Shown piece by piece: positions 1 through 7,111 of a stretch of DNA of 53,603 bases. The stretch is from Microthrixaceae bacterium. GTDB lineage: Bacteria; Actinomycetota; Acidimicrobiia; Acidimicrobiales; Acidimicrobilacustridaceae. The notes below the pieces were generated by a model. It did no database searches, was not told the origin of the DNA, and saw nothing but the letters and a program-made list of their open reading frames with translations. The DNA lies in NCBI GenBank assembly GCA_947449015.1, contig CANFQA010000015.1, positions 1 to 53,603 on the forward strand, in the 5' to 3' direction. Positions within the stretch are counted from its first letter, which is position 1; each line of letters begins with the position of its first letter. Position numbers and translations under genes: made by a program.

Positions 1-240
1 ATCTACGGCACCTGGATTCTCGCCACCAACGGCTACAGCGAAGCTCTGGACTCATTCAACGGAGGACTTCCGGTCATTGCCTTCCACGGAACGAACCAAC
101 CGCAATTGATTGGCACCCGTGCATCGAATGGTTGCGTCCGCATGCCCAACGACGTTGCCGACCGTCTCGCTGAGGCAGTGCCAGCAGGGACGCCTATTGA
201 CATTCTCGAAGCCACACCTGCAGCGCAGAGCAACCTCTAA
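1..240 (+). CDS. L,D-transpeptidase (YkuD family), C-terminal part
   Basis: This is the 3' end of a gene whose start lies left of the window; 79 codons are visible and they end in TAA. The peptide contains the YkuD catalytic signature, read here as AFHGTN followed about 12 residues later by SNGCVRMPN, with the nucleophile Cys and the preceding conserved His. Such enzymes make 3-3 cross-links in peptidoglycan or attach proteins to it, outside the cytoplasmic membrane. The visible part ends shortly after the catalytic loop, which is normal for the family. The signal peptide and any N-terminal binding domain are out of view. The family call is strong; the exact subfamily cannot be given. Confidence 0.88.
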   Translation: MYGTWILATNGYSEALDSFNGGLPVIAFHGTNQPQLIGTRASNGCVRMPNDVADRLAEAVPAGTPIDILEATPAAQSNL

Positions 241-284
241 GCGCCCGGCGGGACAACCCCGAGGGTTGTCTCCTTGTGGGGTAC

Positions 285-836
285 TTAGGCGCCGTGGGCG
301 GCGCTAAGCGCTGATTCCGCGGTGGCCAGAACCATGGCTGGCGTGGTGCGCACTACATCGGCCACCTGCTCGATGGTCATGCGCAGCAGATCATCGGTCA
401 TGGCGTCGACAATGGCTCCGCGTTCGACGTAATGATGTGAACTGGCAACAGCCGCGAATGCCTGCGAGCGAATGCCCACGAGTTCCTCAGGCGCCGAACT
501 GAGGAATCCCCAGAATGTGAGCGCGAGCGTGAGATCGCCAAGGATCGGCGCTCGACCGAAGATGGCGGAGCGTCGCATGGCGATGGCGAGGCACCCGGAA
601 AGTGCATCGGCCTCGGATTCACCGGTTCCGAGCACAAGGCGGCCTTCGTAGTGGCGTGCAAGATGCAGCGCGTAGCCCTGATCAGGACCCGGGGAGCCAA
701 GGCGAGGCCCGGTGGGCTGGCGCCCAACGAGTTCGGCGGGACGATCAGCCATCCACGACTGGTTACGTCGAGGCGGCGAGCTGTAGGTGCGCGCAAGATC
801 GTCGACGGGTTTCGGTACGTAGTCAGGAGCAGCCAT
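285..836 (-). CDS. Hypothetical protein (183 aa)
   Basis: I do not recognise a named family. The protein is soluble, with a basic and proline-rich first 45 residues and then an alanine- and leucine-rich, probably helical, remainder. No signal peptide, membrane segment or catalytic motif is evident. It starts 12 bases after the cimA stop on the same strand, so it probably shares the leuB-ilvE-cimA transcript. A TAGATT hexamer that overlaps the cimA stop lies 9 bases before its ATG and could give it an additional near-leaderless promoter. There is no Shine-Dalgarno sequence. Codon use (GC-rich third positions) supports a real gene over the out-of-frame alternatives. A role in branched-chain amino acid metabolism is only suggested by position. 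Confidence 0.6.
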   Translation of the reverse strand: MAAPDYVPKPVDDLARTYSSPPRRNQSWMADRPAELVGRQPTGPRLGSPGPDQGYALHLARHYEGRLVLGTGESEADALSGCLAIAMRRSAIFGRAPILGDLTLALTFWGFLSSAPEELVGIRSQAFAAVASSHHYVERGAIVDAMTDDLLRMTIEQVADVVRTTPAMVLATAESALSAAHGA

Positions 837-848
837 GGTGAGTCGAAT

Positions 849-2459
849 CTACTCCCCGGCGTGCAGAAGGCCGAACAGGAGCGAATCCATCAGCGCCTGC
901 CAGGAGGCCTCGATGACGTTGCTGTCGACACCGACAGTGGTCCAGACCCGATCGCCATTGGTGGAATCGATCAGCACCCGCACCACTGCGCCGGTCGCGG
1001 CACCACCCTCAACAACACGGACCTTGAAATCGGTGAGATGAATACGGCCAAGCGCCGGAAACGATGCGCCAAGCGCGGCACGAACCGCCGAGTCGAGCGC
1101 ATTCACCGGTCCGTTGCCCTCGCCGGTGGCTGTCACGGTCTCACCGTCAATACGGACAGTCACAGTGGCAGTGGTGGCAACCGAGATCTCAGCAGCAGCC
1201 TCATGGTGGATGCTGGTGACCTCATAGGACACGATCTCGAAGAAGTCCTGTCGCCAGCCAGTGGCCAGTCGCATGCGCAACTCAAGCGAGGCGTCGGCCG
1301 ATTCGAAGAGCCAGCCCTCTGATTCAAGGAGCTTGAGCTGCTCGGAAAGTTCGCCGGTGGCTTTGGCGTCAATCTCGACACCGAACTCCTCGGCTTTCAT
1401 CGCCATGCCAGCTCGACCACCAAGATCAGACACCAACACCCGGGTGTGATTGCCGACCACTGCAGGATCAATGTGCTCATAGGTGGCGCCACCGGCGCGA
1501 CCAAGGGCTGAGGTGTGCAGTCCACCCTTATGGGCGAACGCAGACTGACCGACGAATGGATCTGCCGGATGCGGAGGAAGATTGACCAACTCTGCGACGC
1601 GATGGCTCACCACGGTAAGTCGATCGAGATGCCCCTCGGGCAGCGTGGCGATGCCGAGCTTGAGCGTGAGGTCGGGAATGACAGTCATGAGGTTGGCATT
1701 GCCAGTGCGCTCGCCATACCCGTTGACGGTTCCTTGCACCTGCGTGGCACCGCCGAGCACAGCGGCAATGGAGTTCGCTACCGCGCAACCCGAATCGTTC
1801 TGCGTGTGAATGCCCACTGCGGTTCCTGCACCAAGGAATGACACGACCTCACCAGTGATGCGCTGCACTTCATGCGGCAGCGAACCGCCGTTGGTGTCAC
1901 ACAGCACCACGCAGTCGGCGCCATTGACCATTGCCGCCTCGAGAACCCTCAGCGCGAATTCAGCGTTGGCTTTGAAGCCGTCGAAGAAATGCTCAGCGTC
2001 GAAGAACACCCGCAGTCCCTCTCGCTTGAGGAACGCGACGGACTCCCCCACCATGGCGACGCCTTCATCAAGCGTGGTGCGCAAGGCTTCAATGACGTGG
2101 AAGTCCCAGCTTTTGCCCACGATGCAGGCAGTGGAGGTGCCGGCCTCAACCAGCGCGGCGAGTGTGGGATCCACGTCGACCTTGCCTGCGGGACGACGGG
2201 TCGAACCGAACGCCACAAGCTCCGCGGTACTGAGCGTCAGTTCCTTCGGAGCGCGCTTGAAGAACTCTGCGTCTTTGGGATTGGCCTGCGGGTAGCCGCC
2301 TTCAATCCAGCGAACGCCGAGATACTCCAGTTGCTCAGCAACACGGAGTTTGTCGTCAACAGTGAGCGAGATTCCCTCGAACTGCGCGCCATCACGCAAT
2401 GTCGTGTCGAAGATTTCGACCGACGACGGCAGCGCCCGGAGGGCGTCCTCAGCGGACAT
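849..2459 (-). CDS. cimA: Citramalate synthase / alpha-isopropylmalate synthase family protein
   Basis: This 536-residue member of the isopropylmalate synthase superfamily begins its TIM barrel with FDTTLRDGAQFEGISLTVDDK, where the Arg-Asp pair is catalytic and metal-binding. The metal-site His-x-His equivalent is in GIHTQNDSGCAVAN. A C-terminal regulatory (LeuA dimer type) domain occupies roughly residues 400-530. The GAQFEGISLTV version of the motif, with ALVEAGTSTACIVGKSWDFHV, is typical of the (R)-citramalate synthase branch (TIGR00977) rather than of LeuA, and a separate leuA is present at 11.5 kb. It would condense pyruvate and acetyl-CoA to citramalate, which LeuCD and LeuB convert to 2-ketobutyrate for isoleucine. 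The ATG overlaps the ilvE end by 11 bases and is preceded by TTGGAG, so translation is probably coupled to ilvE. Confidence 0.88.
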   Translation of the reverse strand: MSAEDALRALPSSVEIFDTTLRDGAQFEGISLTVDDKLRVAEQLEYLGVRWIEGGYPQANPKDAEFFKRAPKELTLSTAELVAFGSTRRPAGKVDVDPTLAALVEAGTSTACIVGKSWDFHVIEALRTTLDEGVAMVGESVAFLKREGLRVFFDAEHFFDGFKANAEFALRVLEAAMVNGADCVVLCDTNGGSLPHEVQRITGEVVSFLGAGTAVGIHTQNDSGCAVANSIAAVLGGATQVQGTVNGYGERTGNANLMTVIPDLTLKLGIATLPEGHLDRLTVVSHRVAELVNLPPHPADPFVGQSAFAHKGGLHTSALGRAGGATYEHIDPAVVGNHTRVLVSDLGGRAGMAMKAEEFGVEIDAKATGELSEQLKLLESEGWLFESADASLELRMRLATGWRQDFFEIVSYEVTSIHHEAAAEISVATTATVTVRIDGETVTATGEGNGPVNALDSAVRAALGASFPALGRIHLTDFKVRVVEGGAATGAVVRVLIDSTNGDRVWTTVGVDSNVIEASWQALMDSLLFGLLHAGE

Positions 2460-3366
2460 GCTCCAACCAACCCATGTACTTCTCGGTTTGGCCGCGCACA
2501 GCCTTTCCGTACTGCTCGGCGATGGCGAGGGTCTTCGGGCCGGGGCATGGAATAGTCCGGTCGTCCACTGAGTTCACCGCAGAGATCTCAGCAGCGGTTC
2601 CACAAAGGAACATTTCCTCGCAGATGTAGAGGTCGCTGCGGGTGAGCACCTCACGACGCACCTCGAAACCGAGATCGTTGGCAATGGTGGTGACGGTGTG
2701 TTGAGTGAGTCCCTCAAGCGCGCCCGACGCGATCGGCGGGGTAAGCAGGATGCCACCACGCACAATGAAGATGTTCTCGCCAGTGCACTCGGAAATGGTG
2801 CCCTCAGGGCTGAGCATCACTGCCTCGTCGTAACCCGCCTTCAGCGCTTCAACCTTGGCCAACGAGGAGTTCACGTAGTTGCCGGTGGTCTTCGACGCAG
2901 GAGGCATTGAGTTGTGGTCGTGGCGCATCCATGAGGAGATCTTCAGGCGGATGCCCTCTGTGAGACCGTGGTCGCCGAGATACGCGCCCCAGGGCCAGCA
3001 GGCAATCGCAACATCGACCGAACAGGGCAGGGTGTTGAGGCCCATCTCGCCGTAGCCGTAGTAGGCGATGGGTCGGATGTAGGCAGAGGGAAGACCGGAG
3101 GCGGCAACAACATCCTTGGTGGCCTGCACCAACTCCTCAACCGAGTAGGGCATGTCCATCCCCATGATCTTCGCCGAGTTATGCAGACGCATCATGTGCT
3201 CGGTGAGGCGGAACACCGCCGGACCATCGGGGGTCTCGTAGGCGCGGACGCCTTCAAACACACCCATGCCGTAATGCAGCGAATGGGTGAGGATGTGGAT
3301 GTTGGCGTCGGCCCAGTCGACGAGTTCGCCGTTCATCCAAATTTTGTGGGTTGGTGTAATGGGCAT
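2449..3366 (-). CDS. ilvE: Branched-chain amino acid aminotransferase (class IV)
   Basis: A PLP-dependent fold-type IV transaminase of 305 residues that interconverts Val, Leu and Ile with their 2-oxo acids. Visible family features are the N-terminal IWMNGELVDWADANIHILTHSLHYGMGVFEGVRAY block, the Lys within the NYVNSSLAKVEALKAGYDEAVML region, the SECTGENIFIVRGG phosphate-binding loop and the GLTQHTVTTIANDLG segment. The start is chosen for the strong GAGGG site 4 bases before ATG. It lies 77 bases downstream of leuB and overlaps cimA, which makes leuB-ilvE-cimA a likely operon and matches the substrate range. The family also includes D-amino acid and aminodeoxychorismate enzymes, but both context and motif favour IlvE. 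Confidence 0.93.
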   Translation of the reverse strand: MPITPTHKIWMNGELVDWADANIHILTHSLHYGMGVFEGVRAYETPDGPAVFRLTEHMMRLHNSAKIMGMDMPYSVEELVQATKDVVAASGLPSAYIRPIAYYGYGEMGLNTLPCSVDVAIACWPWGAYLGDHGLTEGIRLKISSWMRHDHNSMPPASKTTGNYVNSSLAKVEALKAGYDEAVMLSPEGTISECTGENIFIVRGGILLTPPIASGALEGLTQHTVTTIANDLGFEVRREVLTRSDLYICEEMFLCGTAAEISAVNSVDDRTIPCPGPKTLAIAEQYGKAVRGQTEKYMGWLEHVR

Positions 3367-3443
3367 GATTCCCTCAGGTATGCGAGATGTGATTGGGTGC
3401 TGAAGTTCAGTAACAGGCGGTGTTCAGGCGGAATCGAAATGAA

Positions 3444-4424
3444 TCAGACGCGGGAGGCGACAAGATCGCCGACCTCAGTGGTGGATCCAACGAGCGACTC
3501 GGTGTCAGCGCATGCCGCCCGGATGCGGGTGCCGGCGTCGGTCTCACCGAGGAACTCGAGCATCATGGCCGCCGACAGGATGGCAGCGACCGGATTGGCC
3601 TTGTTCTGGCCGGCGATATCGGGAGCCGAGCCGTGCACCGGTTCGAACATTGATGGGCTGGTGCGATTGGGGTTGAGATTGCCCGAGGAGGCGAACCCGA
3701 TACCACCAGAAACGGCACCACCGAGGTCGGTGAGGATGTCGCCGAAGAGGTTGTCGGTGACGATCACGTCGTAGCGCTGTGGGTTCTCGACGAAGTAAAT
3801 GCAGGCAGCGTCGACATGGTTGTAGGCAGTGGCGACATCGGGAAACTCAGCGGCAACTGCGTTGAACGTGCGCTCCCAAAGATCACCGGCGAAGGTGAGC
3901 ACATTGGTCTTATGCACCATTGTGAGGTGCTTGCGCTCACGAGACCTCGCCAGTTCGAAGGCGTATCGAACACAACGCTCGACACCCATACGGGTATTGA
4001 CCGAACCCTGGGTAGCGATCTCGTTCGGCGTGCCCTTGCGCAGGAACCCACCTTCGCCGGCGTAGGTGCCTTCGGTGTTCTCACGGATGACGATGAAATC
4101 GTGAGAACCGTCGGGAGCGAGGAAGGGTCGCTGGTTCACATAGAGGTCGAGATCAAAGCGCATCTTGAGCAACAGACCGCGCTCGATGAGACCCGGGGGA
4201 ACATCGGGAGTACCGACGGCGCCAAGCAGCAGCGCGTCGAGTCCACGCCATTCCTCGATGGTCTCATCAGTGAGGACCACACCGTCACGCAGATATCGGG
4301 CGCCGCCCAAGTCGTAGTCGACGGTGTCGAGGGTGACACCAGCGGCAGCAATGACCTTGAGCGCCTCGGGGATGACCTCATGGCCGATTCCGTCGCCGGG
4401 GATGACACCGATCTTGTGGCTCAC
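3444..4424 (-). CDS. leuB: 3-isopropylmalate dehydrogenase
   Basis: This NAD-dependent decarboxylating dehydrogenase oxidises 3-isopropylmalate in leucine synthesis and could oxidise methylmalate in the citramalate route. The N-terminus reads KIGVIPGDGIGHEVIPEALKV. The substrate loop has LLKMRFDLDLYVNQRP, and the metal-binding Asp residues are in VTDNLFGDILTDLGGAVSGGIG. The C-terminal MFEPVHGSAPDIAGQNKANP block contacts the cofactor. I take the GTG at 4424 as the start because CTGGAG lies five bases upstream; the frame stays open to 4460 but has no ribosome site there. The product is 326 residues, normal for the family. It heads the leuB-ilvE-cimA run, divergent from greA, with an untranslated leader of about 107 bases if the TAGGAT box at 4539-4544 is the promoter. 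Confidence 0.93.
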   Translation of the reverse strand: MSHKIGVIPGDGIGHEVIPEALKVIAAAGVTLDTVDYDLGGARYLRDGVVLTDETIEEWRGLDALLLGAVGTPDVPPGLIERGLLLKMRFDLDLYVNQRPFLAPDGSHDFIVIRENTEGTYAGEGGFLRKGTPNEIATQGSVNTRMGVERCVRYAFELARSRERKHLTMVHKTNVLTFAGDLWERTFNAVAAEFPDVATAYNHVDAACIYFVENPQRYDVIVTDNLFGDILTDLGGAVSGGIGFASSGNLNPNRTSPSMFEPVHGSAPDIAGQNKANPVAAILSAAMMLEFLGETDAGTRIRAACADTESLVGSTTEVGDLVASRV

Positions 4425-4538
4425 GTCTGCTCCAGTGGATGACCGCGGAAAGGGCGGCAAGGGATGCTGCAGGGGTACTTCGGAGGGTCCGGAGACGCCT
4501 GTCCACCGAGTTCGTGAGCAGGTGCCGGGAGACCGGCG

Positions 4539-4544
4539 ATCCTA
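4539..4544 (-). promoter_or_regulatory. Candidate -10 box of leuB-ilvE-cimA
   Basis: On the minus strand TAGGAT matches the TANNNT consensus seen throughout this window. It implies a 5' leader of roughly 107 bases before the leuB GTG. I found no convincing leader peptide or terminator in that leader, so this is only a plausible promoter. Confidence 0.4.
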
Positions 4545-4588
4545 GCCGGGTGACCCCGGGTGGCTGAAGTGGGAATCGGCCCGACCGC

Positions 4589-4594
4589 TAGCAT
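4589..4594 (+). promoter_or_regulatory. -10 box of greA (leaderless type)
   Basis: TAGCAT lies 8 bases before the greA ATG with no Shine-Dalgarno sequence between. The spacing places the transcription start at or within two bases of the start codon. Confidence 0.55.
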
Positions 4595-4602
4595 TGCCAG
4601 CT

Positions 4603-5070
4603 ATGGCCGACGTGCAGCATCTCTCCCAAGCGACCTTCGACCGCCTCGTGGCCGAACATCTCCAACTCTCCACCATTGAGCGGATCGATATCGCCCGCAA
4701 GATCCAAAGCGCCCGCGAGCTCGGCGACCTCTCCGAGAACGGCGATTACCACGCCGCCCGGGAGGAGCAAGGCAAAATGGAGGCGCGCATCCGCCATCTC
4801 GAGGCCGTTATCGAGAACGCCGAGATCGTTGAAGCCTCCAGCACCGACGAGGTCCGCCCCGGCGTCATTGTCTCCATCCGGTACGAGGGCGACGACGAGC
4901 CCGAGCGCTATCTGATCGGCTCCATCGAGGAGCGCAGCGATGAGGTCGAGACGCTCACCGTGAGTTCTCCCCTCGGCCAGGCCCTTCTCGGTGCCAAGGT
5001 CGATGATGTCGTCGGCTTCCAGGCCCCCGGCGGCATCCTCAACGTCACCATCGTCAAGATCGAGGTCTGA
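4603..5070 (+). CDS. greA: Transcription elongation factor GreA
   Basis: GreA rescues backtracked RNA polymerase by inserting its coiled coil into the secondary channel and stimulating transcript cleavage. The 155-residue product has the N-terminal antiparallel coiled coil with the acidic tip GDLSENGDYHAAREEQ and a C-terminal FKBP-like domain with DEVRPG and SSPLGQALLGAKVDDVV. I start it at ATG 4603 because a TAGCAT box lies 8 bases upstream; a TTG at 4594 is in frame but lies inside that box. It is divergent from leuB, and its end lies next to or within the start of a hydrolase gene. Confidence 0.95.
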   Translation: MADVQHLSQATFDRLVAEHLQLSTIERIDIARKIQSARELGDLSENGDYHAAREEQGKMEARIRHLEAVIENAEIVEASSTDEVRPGVIVSIRYEGDDEPERYLIGSIEERSDEVETLTVSSPLGQALLGAKVDDVVGFQAPGGILNVTIVKIEV

Positions 5071-5155
5071 CATAACCGCCGAGCCGCTCGCTGCTGATCC
5101 CGACGGCGCCGATCCCGGCCCGGTCACTGAGCGCGCACCATTTCCCACTCCGGGG

Positions 5156-5989
5156 ATGCCCGAAGGTCGCCTTGTTGAACTTCCGGGTCGCGGCATCACC
5201 TTCGTGCGCGAGATCGCCGGGCCAGTCGATGCACCGACGTTGCTGCTGCTGCACGGATGGACAGCGAACTCAGCGGTCAACTGGTTCGCCACCTACGCGC
5301 CTCTCGCCGAACACTTCAACGTCATCGCCATGGATCATCGAGGTCACGGCTACGGGCTGCGCACCTGGCGGCCGTTTCAGCTGGAGGACTGCGCCGATGA
5401 CGCCATCGCGCTGCTCGACGAACTCGGCCTCGATCAGATCATCCCCGTTGGCTACTCAATGGGCGGTCCGGTGGCGCAACTCATCTGGCGTCGCCATCGC
5501 GAGCGCGTCTCAGGTCTGGTGCTGTGCGCTACCGCATCGAAGTTTCGCGAACACCGAGCCGAAGGTCTGCTCACCGCCGCGGTGGCCGCAGTCTCGGGAA
5601 CACTTCGCGTCACCCCTGACACCGCACTTGATCGTCTCTTCGACCGTTTCATCAGCCCGCGCTATGAGCACACACCGCTCGGCCAATGGGCACTCGAACA
5701 GCAGAAACTGAACGACTTCCACACCATCGTCGAAGCCGGTCATGCCGTGGCCTCGTTCGACTCCCGTGATTGGGTCCATGAGATCGGCGTGCCCACCAGC
5801 ATTGTCAGCACCACTGATGACACCACTGTGCAACCCGAACGCCAGGCGCTGCTCGCCGATTCAATTGCCGGCACAGAGATCTTCACCGTTGCTGGCCCGC
5901 ATGATGTATGCGCCACCAATCCGAATGCATTCGTGCCGCCACTCGTCGATGCCTGCCTGGCCGTCAGCCGACGCATACGCGCTCGCTGA
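5156..5989 (+). CDS. Alpha/beta hydrolase
   Basis: This is a cytoplasmic alpha/beta-fold hydrolase. The oxyanion region is LLLLHGWTANS, followed by DHRGHG, the nucleophile elbow GYSMGGPVAQ with its Ser, and the catalytic His in AGPHDVC near the end. The substrate cannot be predicted; the DHRGHGYG pattern resembles the haloperoxidase/esterase-like group common in Actinobacteria. The first in-frame ATG after greA is used here and gives 277 residues. However, the frame from 5066 to 5155 already has coding-like third positions, so the true start is probably near the greA stop (see findings). It faces the lipase-like gene, with only 44 bases between the two stop codons. Confidence 0.8.
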   Translation: MPEGRLVELPGRGITFVREIAGPVDAPTLLLLHGWTANSAVNWFATYAPLAEHFNVIAMDHRGHGYGLRTWRPFQLEDCADDAIALLDELGLDQIIPVGYSMGGPVAQLIWRRHRERVSGLVLCATASKFREHRAEGLLTAAVAAVSGTLRVTPDTALDRLFDRFISPRYEHTPLGQWALEQQKLNDFHTIVEAGHAVASFDSRDWVHEIGVPTSIVSTTDDTTVQPERQALLADSIAGTEIFTVAGPHDVCATNPNAFVPPLVDACLAVSRRIRAR

Positions 5990-6033
5990 ACCCGGCTAAG
6001 GGACATGCGTGATCACCTCAACGCACTGCCAGC

Positions 6034-7017
6034 TCAACGAGCGGTCACCTGACGGACCCATTCGTAAAAGGCGGTGCTATTCACGCCATAGGTGAGATTG
6101 TGCCCCTCACCCTGCACGATCGAATACCAGGTCCACTCCGGCCCTGCGCTCAACTGCCAGACAAGTGCGATGGGTGTTCCCTGGCTCGCCGGGGGAACAA
6201 GTACGTCAGCTTCGCCATAGGCAAGAAACGCTGGCGGCAGTGTCGCATGGACAAAGGTCGCAAAGTACGCCCATGCCAATGGGCTGAACGCGGCAGCCTC
6301 ACCGGGCATGCATGTGGTCAGGGGTAACCGGGGAGTCACAGACCCGCTGCACCCAAGGAAGTTTTCAATCATCTCGTCGCCGAAGACGTTGCCGGTCAGA
6401 TACCAGGGCAGGTCGCTCGGTCCGACCAAAGAAATCACCCCGTCAACATGCGGATCCTGCGAACGCAATTCATCGGGAAGGTCAGGTGCTGAAAACACCC
6501 CGGGTGCAGCGGCGGCAAGTAACGCGATGTGACCACCGGCTGAACCGCCCGAGATGATGAGCGGCCCATTCGGAGCATTCCATTCCTCGCGATGCGCTCG
6601 TACGAACCGGATCGCACGATCGGCATCGGCGGCGATGTCCGGCGCCCGCACATCGGGAACAAAGCGGTAGTCGACTGTGACGATCATGTACCCGCGATCC
6701 AACAGCGATCCCACCAGCGCATCCACATTCGTCTGATCGCCACCTCCCCAACCACCGGAGTGGAACCACACCACGATGCCGAGCGCATCACCAGTTGGTT
6801 CGAACACATCGAGGTGCTGCTGCGGATCGGGCCCGTAGGGAACAAGCGCAACAGTGGGGGCGCCATGGAATGTGAACCCGGGGTCAAGTCGATCAGCCGG
6901 CGCCAACGCGGTCTGGTTGACCATGCAGGCCGAGACCAGGATGCTGAGCGAAAAGGCAATCACTATCGACACCATGTGGCGTGGCTCGATTCTGCGATGC
7001 GACTCTGATCCCAGCAC
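6034..7017 (-). CDS. Alpha/beta hydrolase-fold lipoprotein (esterase/lipase-like)
   Basis: A 327-residue secreted esterase-like protein. The N-terminus has arginines followed by MVSIVIAFSLSILVSAC, a lipoprotein signal peptide with lipobox LVSAC, so the enzyme is probably tethered to the outer face of the membrane. Catalytic features are HSGGWGGGDQ (oxyanion hole), GGSAGG (nucleophile Ser), YGEADVLVPP (acid) and GEGHN (His), typical of the BD-FAE / hormone-sensitive-lipase-like group. The GTG at 7017 is chosen because GAGGTGG lies 6-7 bases upstream and a TACGGT -10 box lies just before that (7038-7043). An ATG at 6975 is an alternative, but it would remove the positively charged n-region. The natural substrate is unknown. 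Confidence 0.82.
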   Translation of the reverse strand: MLGSESHRRIEPRHMVSIVIAFSLSILVSACMVNQTALAPADRLDPGFTFHGAPTVALVPYGPDPQQHLDVFEPTGDALGIVVWFHSGGWGGGDQTNVDALVGSLLDRGYMIVTVDYRFVPDVRAPDIAADADRAIRFVRAHREEWNAPNGPLIISGGSAGGHIALLAAAAPGVFSAPDLPDELRSQDPHVDGVISLVGPSDLPWYLTGNVFGDEMIENFLGCSGSVTPRLPLTTCMPGEAAAFSPLAWAYFATFVHATLPPAFLAYGEADVLVPPASQGTPIALVWQLSAGPEWTWYSIVQGEGHNLTYGVNSTAFYEWVRQVTAR

Positions 7018-7037
7018 CTGTCACCACCTCAGAGTCG

Positions 7038-7043
7038 ACCGTA
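7038..7043 (-). promoter_or_regulatory. Candidate -10 box of the lipoprotein esterase
   Basis: TACGGT on the minus strand sits about 20 bases before the GTG and upstream of a GAGGTGG ribosome site. This gene therefore uses an ordinary short leader, unlike many neighbours. Confidence 0.45.
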
Positions 7044-7111
7044 GGGTCGGAACTGATCAATGACTCATCAACCCCGCAGATTCACCCTGTTGGATGAATC
7101 ACCTCGCACTG

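Noticed and set aside
4395-4506. Possible Leu-containing leader peptide in the leuB leader (GTG at 4506)
   Set aside because: Leu codons are scattered, no terminator or alternative stem follows, and the frame runs into leuB out of phase.
4594-4602. TTG at 4594 as greA start
   Set aside because: It overlaps the TAGCAT -10 box and lacks a ribosome site; ATG 4603 fits the leaderless pattern and GreA length.
4588-5292. 234-codon minus-strand frame over greA and the hydrolase
   Set aside because: Low-complexity Gly/Asp/Leu composition typical of antisense frames; greA on the plus strand is unambiguous.
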